A stretch of DNA of 64,000 nucleotides from NCBI RefSeq assembly GCF_004364125.1, contig NZ_SNZV01000009.1, forward strand, positions 1-64,000. The letters run 5' to 3'. The position numbers were made by a program, and so were the translations under genes. The notes beneath the pieces are model-generated. The model searched no databases and had not been told where the DNA came from. It worked only from the letters and a program-made list of their open reading frames with translations. The DNA is from Sphingobacterium paludis (GTDB lineage Bacteria > Bacteroidota > Bacteroidia > Sphingobacteriales > Sphingobacteriaceae). Below, piece by piece: positions 26,566 through 35,275 of this stretch. The first letter of the stretch is position 1. Every line of letters begins with the position of its first letter.

Positions 26566-27048
26566 CGAAAGATCGCTTCGTCGTCGTTCCTCTTTCTCGC
26601 GGTGATGAGTGCTCTAAGTACTAAAATCTATGTAATAAATACTATCTACTCATATCTCAATTCGCATTACGCACTACGCACTACCGAAAGATCGCTTCGT
26701 CGTCGTTCCTCTTTCTCGCGGTGATGAGTGCTCTAAGTACTAAAATCTATGTACTAAATACTATCTACTCATATCTCAATTCGCAATACGCACTACGCAC
26801 TACCGAAAGATCGCTTCGCCGTCGGTTCTACTTCTCGCGGTGATGAGTGCTCTAAGTACTAAAATCTATGTACTAAATACTATCTACTCATATCTCAATT
26901 CGCAATTCGCAATACGCAATACCGGAAATTGCTTCGTCCTCGTTCCTCCTCCTCGCGATGACACTTACTCTACCTACTAAGTACTAAAATCTATGTACTA
27001 AACACGATCTACTCATATCTCAATTCGCACTACGCAATACTTACTACA
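26566..27048. repeat. Tandem array, four units of 119 bp
   Basis: Units begin at 26566, 26685, 26804 and 26923, exactly 119 bp apart each time. Each has the order CGAAAGATCGCTTCG, CTCGCGGTGATGAGTGCTC, AAGTACTAAAATCTATGTAC, CTACTCATATCTCAATTCGC and TACGCACTACGCACTAC. Units 1-3 are nearly identical; unit 4 is more diverged but keeps the period. It ends about 10 bp before the stop codon of the minus-strand oxidoreductase. Units are contiguous with no unique spacers, so it is not CRISPR. Confidence 0.9.
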
Positions 27049-27057
27049 CATTACCCT

Positions 27058-28473
27058 TTAGACAACGTAATACTGTTCCCATCCTTTTCGAGGCGGAGGC
27101 CCTACCAATAGCGCCTGTGCGAACTTATCATTCACAATTTCCTTTTTCTGTGGATCAAACTGAAGCTTACCATTCAGTCGCTGTGCTAAAACACCTAGGC
27201 AGAATACTTGGCTTAGCGGCCCTGCAATTGCAAACGGCGATCGCGTTTCTTCTTGTCCTTTACAGGCTTTTAAGAAATTGGCAAAGTGGTTGGACGGAGA
27301 ATCTGGCACGACCGGAAGCTTATTCGCTAAATCTTTCGCCTTCGCTTCTGGAATGATTTGCAAGGTGCTGGCATGTGAGCCACCCTTGAAAGTTAGGTCC
27401 TTCCCATAGATAATTTTTCCCGGGTTTAGCTTCGCTGGCTCTATTTTCCCCGTACTTGGCGGCGGAATATTAGGATCTAGCCCGGATACCCCATATCCTT
27501 CTGGGATAGGCGGTAGATTGTCTAAGCCATCGTACCAATTAATATCCAAAGCGGGCATTTTTTTACGTGCTGCAAAGCTAAATTTAAGCGTAGATGACAT
27601 CGGGAAGAAAAAGGAATTGTGTCCTTCAAGTGAAACGGCTTCTACTGCAGTCGGCAATCCTAAATTCAAGAATTGATGGGCGGTATCCAAGATATGTGCT
27701 CCCCAATCACCGAGAGCGCCCATGCCAAAATCGAACCAACAACGCCACTGCCCATTGATGAAATCTTTGTTGTAGTTGTGTCCCAAAGTCTGCATTTGCC
27801 ACAGTTCCCAATCCAACGTTTCTGGAATTTTCTCTGCTGCAGGGAAATTACTGATTTTAGTGTCCCAGCCATGCCAGCGTCGCGGCATATTCATATGTGC
27901 ATCAATACGCGTTACATCTTTGATGATGCCGGCATCTTTCCATGCTTTAAACTGGAAGTAATTTGCTTCGGAGTGCCCTTGATTACCCATCTGCGTGACC
28001 ACCTTCGGAAACTTCTTGGCTTTTTGCATCATGAGTTCTACTTCCCAAAAGGTCTTCGCCATTGGTTTCTCCACATACACGTGCTTTCCGAGATCGATAG
28101 CCATCATCGTGATAGCGAAGTGTGCAAAATCTGGTGTTCCGACGGTAACAGCATCTATTTTATTGCCCATCTCGTCAAACATCTTTCGAAAATCCTGGTA
28201 ACGAGGCACATCGGGAAACATGGCGATCAGCTCTTGGGTATGCTTGGCGCCCATGTCCACGTCGCACAGAGCGACGATATTACATAGACCCGTTTTATAC
28301 AATTCTTTGATGACTTCGCCTCCACGATTACCAATCCCTATGCCCGCAAGGTTAACGCGTTCATTCGGACTGGCCATCTTGACTTGACCAAGGATGCTGT
28401 TTGATAATAATACGGCGCCCCCTGCCATAGCGGTGCGGCTTATAAAGCTACGACGTGATAGATAATGATTCAT
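27058..28473 (-). CDS. Tat-exported Gfo/Idh/MocA family oxidoreductase
   Basis: A 471-residue oxidoreductase. The N-terminus carries a twin-arginine signal (LSRRSFISRTAMAGGAVLL), so the folded protein with bound NAD(P) is exported to the periplasm. Then a Rossmann fold (VNLAGIGIGNRGGEVIKELY; CDVDMGA) and the EKPMAKTFWE motif with its catalytic-region Lys, followed by a C-terminal substrate domain. Such periplasmic members oxidise or isomerise sugars using tightly bound cofactor, for example making 3-keto glycosides. It follows the double DUF1080 gene by 24 bp, which supports a 3-keto-sugar route. Confidence 0.88.
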   Translation of the reverse strand: MNHYLSRRSFISRTAMAGGAVLLSNSILGQVKMASPNERVNLAGIGIGNRGGEVIKELYKTGLCNIVALCDVDMGAKHTQELIAMFPDVPRYQDFRKMFDEMGNKIDAVTVGTPDFAHFAITMMAIDLGKHVYVEKPMAKTFWEVELMMQKAKKFPKVVTQMGNQGHSEANYFQFKAWKDAGIIKDVTRIDAHMNMPRRWHGWDTKISNFPAAEKIPETLDWELWQMQTLGHNYNKDFINGQWRCWFDFGMGALGDWGAHILDTAHQFLNLGLPTAVEAVSLEGHNSFFFPMSSTLKFSFAARKKMPALDINWYDGLDNLPPIPEGYGVSGLDPNIPPPSTGKIEPAKLNPGKIIYGKDLTFKGGSHASTLQIIPEAKAKDLANKLPVVPDSPSNHFANFLKACKGQEETRSPFAIAGPLSQVFCLGVLAQRLNGKLQFDPQKKEIVNDKFAQALLVGPPPRKGWEQYYVV

Positions 28474-28497
28474 AGGTTTTGCTTATTTAGGGGTTCG

Positions 28498-29904
28498 CTA
28501 TTTGATTTTTCTCACCTTTATGCTTCGGAAAGACACGTTGTCGCCATGATCTTGCAGCAAAATGTGGCCTGCCTTGGCTTCTCCGAAATTTTCCCAATCT
28601 TTGTACTTACTGATCGCGACAATATCTTTGAACTCTTTGGAGCCTCGTTTATAGCTAAGCATTTTTACGCCATTTAAATAATGTGTCACCATATTATCGG
28701 CAGTTACCAATACACGGCCACGGTTCCATTCGCCTATCGGGCGGCGGGCGCGTCCATCTCTGTTCGACGTCATGAGGTCATACAGCGAGGCTAGTGTACG
28801 GTTGCCATCTCTTCCGAGTTTGGCATCAGGATGTTTTTCATCATCAAGCACTTGGTACTCCAATCCGATAGCTGAACCTGAGGTCTTTTCCTTCAATGTC
28901 ACGAAATACTTTACACCACTATTTGCGCCGGGCGTCAGTTTAAACTCGAACGATAAATCAAATACGGCGTATTGATCATTGGTAATAATATCTCCCCCAT
29001 TTGTAGATTCGCCACCGTCAGACCGTAATACTTTGATTTCTCCATTTTTGATTTCCCAACCCTTGCTTGGAAAAGCGTCGCCGCGCACACTTCGCCATCC
29101 GTTCGAACTGCTTCCATCAAACAATAGCTTGTAGCCAGCATTTTTCTCGGCATTGCTCAAGGCATTGGGTTTAAGATTGACAACGTAGATATCTTTCGGG
29201 AAAGCGGTGGGTTTAAGGTTTTCCGTTTGAATACGTATATTCTTGAAATACACCTTTTTACCATCTTGCGCATCAGGCACGCTGTGCACTTGCAAGCCGA
29301 TAAAGCCTGTTGCATCGATAGTATCGACAACGTAAGCGACAGGCACGCCGTTAATCCAAGTGCGCAATTCATCGCCTATTGCTTCAATACGGACATGATT
29401 AAACTGATCTTTTTTGTAAGCTGTCTTTGCTTTTTCGTTTAAATCCAGCGGATACAACCAGTTTCTGCGGGCTTCGTCATATATGCCACCTGTCCAGGCA
29501 CGTGCTGACGGATCAATCTCCACCTGCCTACCGTAAACACGGCCACGACCGTTATTTGCTGCGGCATCAATGTGGCTACGGGTTTGCACCCCGGAGTTTG
29601 TTTCGTCACCCTCCAGCTTAATATCGAGTTCTAGAATAAAATCGCCATATTCTTTTTCCGTTATCAAGAACGAATTGGGTGTCCCTTTTGTCATCGTGCC
29701 TACAATACTCCCATTTTCAATGGTGTATGGAGCTTTGCCCCCCACTGATTTCCAGCCCTGCAAACTTTTGCCATCAAACAGGTCTTTCCAACCTTTTTTG
29801 GATGCTGCTTGCTGTGCATGACTTGTTGCGGGTAAGCAAAACAAGAACAATAACCCACAGGCGGGCAGTAATCTTTTGAACGAATTAACGTAGTTCATGA
29901 TCAT
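28498..29904 (-). CDS. Secreted protein with two DUF1080 (3-keto-disaccharide hydrolase) domains
   Basis: A 468-residue protein with a signal peptide (LLPACGLLFLFCLPATSHAQ). Two concanavalin-like DUF1080 domains follow: about 40-225 (GWKDLFDGKSLQGWKSVGG, then RQVEIDPSARAWTGGIYDE) and about 255-468 (YKLLFDGSSSNGWRSVRGD, then GLEYQVLDDEKHPDAKLG). DUF1080 proteins are 3-keto-glycoside hydrolases or lyases in known cases and are commonly paired with Gfo/Idh oxidoreductases, as here. Two domains in one chain suggest one catalytic and one binding role, or two substrates. It is the first gene of this two-gene unit. Start at 29904 or the ATG at 29898. Confidence 0.88.
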   Translation of the reverse strand: MIMNYVNSFKRLLPACGLLFLFCLPATSHAQQAASKKGWKDLFDGKSLQGWKSVGGKAPYTIENGSIVGTMTKGTPNSFLITEKEYGDFILELDIKLEGDETNSGVQTRSHIDAAANNGRGRVYGRQVEIDPSARAWTGGIYDEARRNWLYPLDLNEKAKTAYKKDQFNHVRIEAIGDELRTWINGVPVAYVVDTIDATGFIGLQVHSVPDAQDGKKVYFKNIRIQTENLKPTAFPKDIYVVNLKPNALSNAEKNAGYKLLFDGSSSNGWRSVRGDAFPSKGWEIKNGEIKVLRSDGGESTNGGDIITNDQYAVFDLSFEFKLTPGANSGVKYFVTLKEKTSGSAIGLEYQVLDDEKHPDAKLGRDGNRTLASLYDLMTSNRDGRARRPIGEWNRGRVLVTADNMVTHYLNGVKMLSYKRGSKEFKDIVAISKYKDWENFGEAKAGHILLQDHGDNVSFRSIKVRKIK

Positions 29905-30076
29905 GAATATTTAGTATGTAAGTGTTTATAAATTATCGTTAGCTTCTCGGCTTATCGCGCCGCCGCCCTCTTTACGTAGCGGATAACAAGGCAATGGTTT
30001 ATCATGTCGCCTTGGCTATGGATACAAGTATATTAATTATTTACTAGCATCCCGAGTAAAAAGATGGTTATCTACG

Positions 30077-30086
30077 AAAACGTTTT
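30077..30086. promoter_or_regulatory. Possible LacI-family operator
   Basis: The perfect palindrome AAAACGTTTT lies 173 bp upstream of the DUF1080 gene. LacI-family repressors bind palindromes with a central CG of this kind. No LacI-type gene is in the window and a 10-bp palindrome can occur by chance. The rest of 29905-30126 shows nothing else I can name. Confidence 0.25.
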
Positions 30087-30126
30087 AGGGGCATTATGAG
30101 TGCTTTATGGCTACACCGATGCATAA

Positions 30127-30160
30127 AAAAAGCGTGTAGCCCAAGGGACTCCACGCTTTT
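30127..30160 (-). terminator. Rho-independent terminator of the rhamnose operon
   Basis: On the minus strand AAAAGCGTG pairs with CACGCTTTT (30160-30152 with 30136-30128) and an inner CCC/GGG, ending in seven T. It lies 24 bp after the rhaB stop codon. Confidence 0.85.
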
Positions 30161-30183
30161 CATGTTCTACTAGCCGACGAACG

Positions 30184-31539
30184 CTAGGCTCTATAGTAGC
30201 GCAATTCGATGATATTCGTCGGGATGGGCTGGCTATTCCATTCCTTGTGAATGACCAGCGCAGCGCCAATTGCAGTAGCCTGTGCCATCGATGCGGCATA
30301 AATTTCGATATCTGTAAATGCCTTTGCCAACAGGTTCATAAAGATGTTGTTTTTACTGAATCCGCCATCGACAAAGATGCGTTTTATCTTGGTATTGGAT
30401 AGGGTAAGCTGTGTCGAGGCAACTTGCGCAGCCACGAGGTAAACGATGAGGGCATGGTACGCCTCCACATAATCGGTAAATTCGCTTAGATCTCCATTGC
30501 GAAAGGCGTCTAAGGCTGTCGGTGTATTTTTCTCGGTCGTGAGCTTTTCAACCAGCGACCAATTGATTTCGATATTTTTAAACTTGGCTGTTGTTACTTG
30601 AAAGTGCTCGGCGATGCGTTTTGTTTGTGATTCATGCTCATAGCCTGCGAACAGGCGAGATGCTTTTACCGGTGTGCCCGCATAGGTCATGTAAAACAGG
30701 CAGTCTTTCTCCAATTGTTCTTCCGTGAGCGCCTCCTCATTAAATGGATTTAAGGAAATGCACCATGTTCCTGTGGAAATAAGCACGAAAGGTTCATGAA
30801 AATTCAGCAGATAGGGTATTAAGGCGGATGAGCTATCGTGCAGGCCTACGCCTACTTTGTAGGTACTTCCCGGAAAGGCAGCCGAGAAAACTTCATCGCC
30901 CTGAACAATGGGAGCCAGTTTGTCTTCGATACCGGTATCGGAGACCCATTGATGGTAGGCTTTTTTTGAAAAGTCCCATAATGCGGTGTGGCAGCCTATG
31001 CTTGTCATATCAGAGTACATTTGCCCAGACACCAGAAAGCTGAGGTATTGCGGTAGATGCAAGGCAAACTTCACCTGCTCAAAAATTTCAGGCTTTTCCT
31101 GCTGAACTCGATAAACCTGCAATCCTGAATTAAGGCTGCCCAATGCTGGTGATGCGGTTTGCAGCGAAAATTCCCCCACGCCACCGTACAGTGCATGCAA
31201 GGCTTTTTCCAAATCTTTCGGGTATTCTTTGAGGTAGTTATAGAGCGGTGTCAATGGACGACCGCTCTCATTTAGATAGACAAAACTTGCTCCGTAAGAC
31301 GTAAAATTTATAGCTTTAATATCAAATTCATCACGCCGAAACACCTCGTGCAGCGAGTCAAAAACCGATAGCCGCAGACTTTCCAAATTTTCACAGGCAT
31401 CACCATCCTCGTCTTCAGTTTCCAGAAATCTAGCCGATCGCTCGAAGACGATCTGATAGCGTTCATCAAACAGGAAAAGTTTCTTGTTTGTTTTTCCTAC
31501 ATCAAAAATAGCGACAACCGGTATGCGTGTTTTACCCAT
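30184..31539 (-). CDS. rhaB: FGGY-family carbohydrate kinase, L-rhamnulokinase
   Basis: A 451-residue sugar kinase. N-terminal phosphate-binding loop VVAIFDVGKTNKKLFLFDE, second ATP-site strand VLISTGTWCISLNPF, and the C-terminal FVDGGFSKNNIFMNLLAKAF adenosine motif. The substrate Asp is in GVGLHDSSSALIP. Alone it could be any FGGY kinase; its place 9 bp after rhaI and with rhaT and the rhamnulose-phosphate aldolase fixes L-rhamnulose as substrate, giving L-rhamnulose 1-phosphate. Last gene of the operon. Confidence 0.9.
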   Translation of the reverse strand: MGKTRIPVVAIFDVGKTNKKLFLFDERYQIVFERSARFLETEDEDGDACENLESLRLSVFDSLHEVFRRDEFDIKAINFTSYGASFVYLNESGRPLTPLYNYLKEYPKDLEKALHALYGGVGEFSLQTASPALGSLNSGLQVYRVQQEKPEIFEQVKFALHLPQYLSFLVSGQMYSDMTSIGCHTALWDFSKKAYHQWVSDTGIEDKLAPIVQGDEVFSAAFPGSTYKVGVGLHDSSSALIPYLLNFHEPFVLISTGTWCISLNPFNEEALTEEQLEKDCLFYMTYAGTPVKASRLFAGYEHESQTKRIAEHFQVTTAKFKNIEINWSLVEKLTTEKNTPTALDAFRNGDLSEFTDYVEAYHALIVYLVAAQVASTQLTLSNTKIKRIFVDGGFSKNNIFMNLLAKAFTDIEIYAASMAQATAIGAALVIHKEWNSQPIPTNIIELRYYRA

Positions 31540-31548
31540 AAATATGTA

Positions 31549-32823
31549 CTATAAACCGGTTGCTACCGATTGGTTACCACGCTCTGCTACTAGTTTATTT
31601 CTAACGTTCAGTTCGTTAAACAAGGCAACAGGATTAAGTGCCGCTCCTTGACGCAGGCGAGCCTCGGCCACAATAGGGCGTACATCCGTGCGGTAGGCGT
31701 TTTGCAAAATCTCTTGCGCCGCCACCACATCATTTCGCTGTTGTGCTGCTTTCAATGCCTCCCGATCCACCAACAACGCTTGCGCGTAAGCTAGCTTTAT
31801 GGCATCCACGGACTGTAGCAAGTCTACTAACGGGTCTTTCAAATTGTGTGATGCGTCGATCATCCAGCCAAGTCCGGTGGCGTGATCAATGCCTCTTGCG
31901 TCCATCCCTTCAACCAATTCATTGAAGATCAGAAACAGTTGGTAAGGCTTTACGCTGCCTGCAGTCAAATCATCATCTGCATATTTACTATCGTTGAAAT
32001 GGAAACCGGCGAGCTTACCTTCCATCAGCAATAGGGAAACAATTTGTTCGATATTAGCGTTTGGCAGATGGTGCCCCAAGTCGACAAGCGTGTAGGCCTT
32101 GTCGCCCAATTTATTAGCCAATAGCAAGGACTGTCCCCAGTCCGCAATGGTAGTCGAGTAGAAATTCGGTTCAAATGCTTTGTATTCCACAAATAGCTTC
32201 CAATCTTCAGGAAGATGCGCATAGATCGCTTTTAAACTTTCTAATGTATTTTGAAAGGCTTCGCGGAAGTTCAACTGACCTGGGAATGAGGAGCCATCAG
32301 CCAACCATACGGTCAATGCTTTCGATCCCAACGCGACACCGTGGTTAATGACGTCGATATTATGCTGCACAGCCTGCTTGCGTACATTAGGGTCTACATG
32401 CTGCAAAGAGCCGAATTTGTAGCTGTATTCCTGATCGGGTTGATCCTGAAAGGTGTTGGAATTTACGGCATCAAACGCTAAGCCGAATGAGGCGGCTAAT
32501 GCTTTGATTTTTTCCGCATCTTCGGGAATATCCCACGGTATATGCAGGGATATCGCTCCACTGGATTGATTTAATGCATGCAATAGGCCTACATCTTCAA
32601 TCTTTTGCTCCAAGGTTCCAGGCTCGCCTTTGCCGGAAAAGCGGCCAAAACGCGTACCTCCGGTACCCAAGGCCCAGCTGGGAATAGCAATCTGGAATTT
32701 CTCCAGTTTTGCAATAACCTCTTCAACGTTCGTTATATCTTCAGCGAGGTAAGCGAAGGCACGTTCATGCTTTGCTTTCAACTGCTCGTTATGTTGTTCT
32801 ATACTTTTTTTATCTATTTTCAT
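31549..32823 (-). CDS. rhaI: L-rhamnose isomerase (RhaI type)
   Basis: A 424-residue TIM-barrel isomerase converting L-rhamnose to L-rhamnulose. Metal and substrate residues lie in AISLHIPWDIP, the Glu of FVEYKAFEPNFYS, the Asp/His of LVDLGHHLPNANIEQ and GFHFNDSKYADDDL. It belongs to the RhaI lineage first known from Pseudomonas, different from E. coli RhaA. The frame extends upstream to 32871, but the ATG at 32823 (MKIDKK) is the natural start, as the extra residues are translated AT-rich repeat. A 322-bp gap with a tandem repeat separates it from the aldolase gene upstream. Confidence 0.92.
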   Translation of the reverse strand: MKIDKKSIEQHNEQLKAKHERAFAYLAEDITNVEEVIAKLEKFQIAIPSWALGTGGTRFGRFSGKGEPGTLEQKIEDVGLLHALNQSSGAISLHIPWDIPEDAEKIKALAASFGLAFDAVNSNTFQDQPDQEYSYKFGSLQHVDPNVRKQAVQHNIDVINHGVALGSKALTVWLADGSSFPGQLNFREAFQNTLESLKAIYAHLPEDWKLFVEYKAFEPNFYSTTIADWGQSLLLANKLGDKAYTLVDLGHHLPNANIEQIVSLLLMEGKLAGFHFNDSKYADDDLTAGSVKPYQLFLIFNELVEGMDARGIDHATGLGWMIDASHNLKDPLVDLLQSVDAIKLAYAQALLVDREALKAAQQRNDVVAAQEILQNAYRTDVRPIVAEARLRQGAALNPVALFNELNVRNKLVAERGNQSVATGL

Positions 32824-32870
32824 TTTAAAAAGTAAAAATTTAAAAGTCAAAAGTGATAAGTCAAAATTCA

Positions 32871-33113
32871 AAATGCGTCATGGCGAGGAAGTATGACGTG
32901 GCCATCTGCATTTTCTCAAACACAAGATTGGCTTCCCTTCCTGATCGCCGTGTTCCTCCGTCTCGCAAGACAAAAATGCGTCATGGCGAGGAAGTATGAC
33001 GTGGCCATCTGCATTTTCTCAAACACAAGATTGGCTTCCCTTCCTGATCGCCGTGTTCCTCCGTCTCGCAAGACAAAAATGCGTCATGGCGAGGAAGTAT
33101 GACGTGGCCATCT
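32871..33113. repeat. Tandem array, 103-bp unit, 2.4 copies, inside the rhamnose operon
   Basis: Units start at 32871, 32974 and 33077, period exactly 103 bp; the first two are identical as far as I can read and the third stops after 37 bp. The unit begins AAATGCGTCATGGCGAGGAA and includes TTCCTCCGTCTCGCAAGAC, so each unit holds inverted copies of the CGAGGAA-type dispersed repeat. The array fills most of the 322-bp gap between rhaI and the aldolase gene; an AT-rich AAAAGTCAAAAGTGATAAGTC run lies at 32824-32870. Perfect identity implies recent duplication. Confidence 0.92.
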
Positions 33114-33145
33114 ACTTTTCAGATATCCTTATCTTTAACTAATCC

Positions 33146-35254
33146 TTATCGTACAAATGCCATGGCTACGCCGCCGTCCACATTAAGCACGTTGCCTGTC
33201 GACTTACTTAAATGACCACCCACAAACGTGAAACATGCGTTTGCAATATCATCAGGTAAAATGATCTGATTGAGTAACGTACGTTTTGCATAGTAGGCTG
33301 GTAATTCTTCTACGCTGACGCCATAGGCCTTCGCGCGTCCTTCCGCCCATCCACCGGCCCAGATATTACTGTCGGAAATTACCGCATCGGGATTGACGAC
33401 ATTTACACGTACTCCGGCAGCACCTAGCTCTGCCGCGTTTAAGCGACTTAAATGCAGCTGCGCAGCTTTCGCACTTCCATATCCGGCATTGTTAGGACCA
33501 CTAACTAATGCATTTTTGCTGACTATGTTTACTACATCGCCTCCTATTGCCTGTGCTTTCAACACGTGGGTAGCCGCCTGTGTTACCAAGAACTGTCCTT
33601 TCACGAGCACATTGTATAGCAAATCCCAATCTTTTTGGGTATGATCTTCGATCGTTTTAGAGATGGATAAACCTGCATTATTAACGATGATGTCGACACC
33701 GCCGAATGCTAATGCTGCTTTCTTCAATGCTGCTTCAATTTGTTCTTGGTTGGTGACATCCAATTCTGCCGTGGTTACGGCGTCTTTACCAAATAAACCG
33801 ATAAATTCTTCTTCGGCACCTGCAAGACGCTCTGCATTCATGTCGTTTAACACAACCACTGCCCCTTCACTGGCAAATTTCTTTGCAATTGCTTTACCAA
33901 TACCACCTGCACTACCTGTTACCAAGGCTATCTTGCCCGACAAAGGCTTAGGTTTCGGCATACGCTGCAGCTTTGCCTCTTCCAGTAGCCAGTATTCGAT
34001 ATTGAACGCTTCTTGACGCGGTAAGGAGGTATACTCACTTACTGCTTCGGATCCTTTCATGACGTTGATAGCATTGATATAAAACTCAGCGGCCACACGT
34101 GTCGTTTGCTTGTCTTTGGCAAAGGCAAACATGCCGACACCTGGATACAGGATGATCACTGGATTGCGGTCGCGGATTGCGGGGCTGTTTTCGTGTTTAC
34201 AGGTCTCGTAGTATTCGGTATACATGGCTCTGTAGTCATCAAACAGGGGTGCCAATTGTGCTTTAACGGCTTCCACGTCGCTGAGGTCAGCATGTTTATC
34301 CAAATGTAAAACCAACGGCTGAATTTTGGTACGCAGGAAGTGATCAGGGCAGCTTGTACCCAATGGTGCTAAACGCTCTAGATCATTCGAATTGATATAT
34401 TCCAAGACCTTTTCATCATCGGTGAAGTGACCGATCATTGGACGTTCACTGGAACAGAAACCGCGCAGGATAGGTGCCAATTTCGCGGCTTGCTCCTTGC
34501 GATCTTCGGCAGCAATGCTTTCTACTTTCTGACCGCCAAATACAGGTCTTGTTTTTCCGTAATTTTCTTCTAAATAGGTTGCGCAAGCTTCGATGACGTC
34601 TAAGGAATTGACGTAGCTTTCATAGGCTGTATCCCCCCAGGTAAACAAGCCGTGTGAGCCTAACATAATACCGCGGATGCCCGGGTTTTCAGCAAGGCAG
34701 TCGCGCAGCTGCAAGCCTAGGTCAAAGCCTGGCTTTTGCCACTCTACCCAACCTATTTGGCCGTTAAAAAGCTCTTGTGTTATTTTCTTTCCATCTTTAG
34801 CTGCAGCGATCGCAATTGCTGCGTCTGGATGTAAGTGATCGATATGTTTGAAAGGCAAAAAACCGTGAAGCGGCGTATCGATAGACGGTGCTTTTGATGC
34901 TAAGTCAAAGATGCAATGGTTAAACAATTCCACCATTTCATCTTCGTGATCGATGCCACGGTATACTTTCTCAAGATTACGCAGACGTTCCACATACAGG
35001 GCTGCTAACCCTGATTTTTTAAGTGTCCCGATATCACCACCTGAGCCTTTGATCCACATCACTTCCACTTCTTCGCCCGTCAACGGATCTTTATCGATCA
35101 TCTTGCAGGACGTATTACCACCGCCATAGTTGGTAATTCTAAGGTCTGATCCCAATAAATTGGAACGATACAACAATAAAGCAACTTCATCACCTTCAAG
35201 AGATTTTGCTTTCGCGTCATCCCACAGGTAGTTTACGTGTTTATATTCTTTCAC
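33146..35254 (-). CDS. Bifunctional rhamnulose-1-phosphate aldolase / lactaldehyde dehydrogenase
   Basis: A 702-residue fusion. Residues about 20-400 form a class II aldolase (zinc ligands around DHLHPDAAIAIAAAK and MLGSHGLFTWGDT). Residues about 430-702 form an SDR (IALVTGSAGGIGKAIAKKFA, IIVNNAG, Tyr-x3-Lys in AGYGSAKAAQ). Fused enzymes of this type split L-rhamnulose 1-phosphate into dihydroxyacetone phosphate and L-lactaldehyde and oxidise the lactaldehyde to lactate. The family is called RhaEW in some species. The start codon appears to be GTG at 35254, 21 bp after rhaT. Full family length. Confidence 0.92.
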   Translation of the reverse strand: MKEYKHVNYLWDDAKAKSLEGDEVALLLYRSNLLGSDLRITNYGGGNTSCKMIDKDPLTGEEVEVMWIKGSGGDIGTLKKSGLAALYVERLRNLEKVYRGIDHEDEMVELFNHCIFDLASKAPSIDTPLHGFLPFKHIDHLHPDAAIAIAAAKDGKKITQELFNGQIGWVEWQKPGFDLGLQLRDCLAENPGIRGIMLGSHGLFTWGDTAYESYVNSLDVIEACATYLEENYGKTRPVFGGQKVESIAAEDRKEQAAKLAPILRGFCSSERPMIGHFTDDEKVLEYINSNDLERLAPLGTSCPDHFLRTKIQPLVLHLDKHADLSDVEAVKAQLAPLFDDYRAMYTEYYETCKHENSPAIRDRNPVIILYPGVGMFAFAKDKQTTRVAAEFYINAINVMKGSEAVSEYTSLPRQEAFNIEYWLLEEAKLQRMPKPKPLSGKIALVTGSAGGIGKAIAKKFASEGAVVVLNDMNAERLAGAEEEFIGLFGKDAVTTAELDVTNQEQIEAALKKAALAFGGVDIIVNNAGLSISKTIEDHTQKDWDLLYNVLVKGQFLVTQAATHVLKAQAIGGDVVNIVSKNALVSGPNNAGYGSAKAAQLHLSRLNAAELGAAGVRVNVVNPDAVISDSNIWAGGWAEGRAKAYGVSVEELPAYYAKRTLLNQIILPDDIANACFTFVGGHLSKSTGNVLNVDGGVAMAFVR

Positions 35255-35275
35255 GACTCAAATTTTTTATGTTTA

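Noticed and set aside
26566..27048. Considered as a CRISPR array because of the regular spacing.
   Set aside because: The 119-bp units follow each other directly, with no 25-40 bp repeat separated by unique spacers, and no cas gene is in the window.
32893..33102. A 69-residue frame across the 103-bp repeat.
   Set aside because: It is just the translated tandem repeat, shifting frame between copies.
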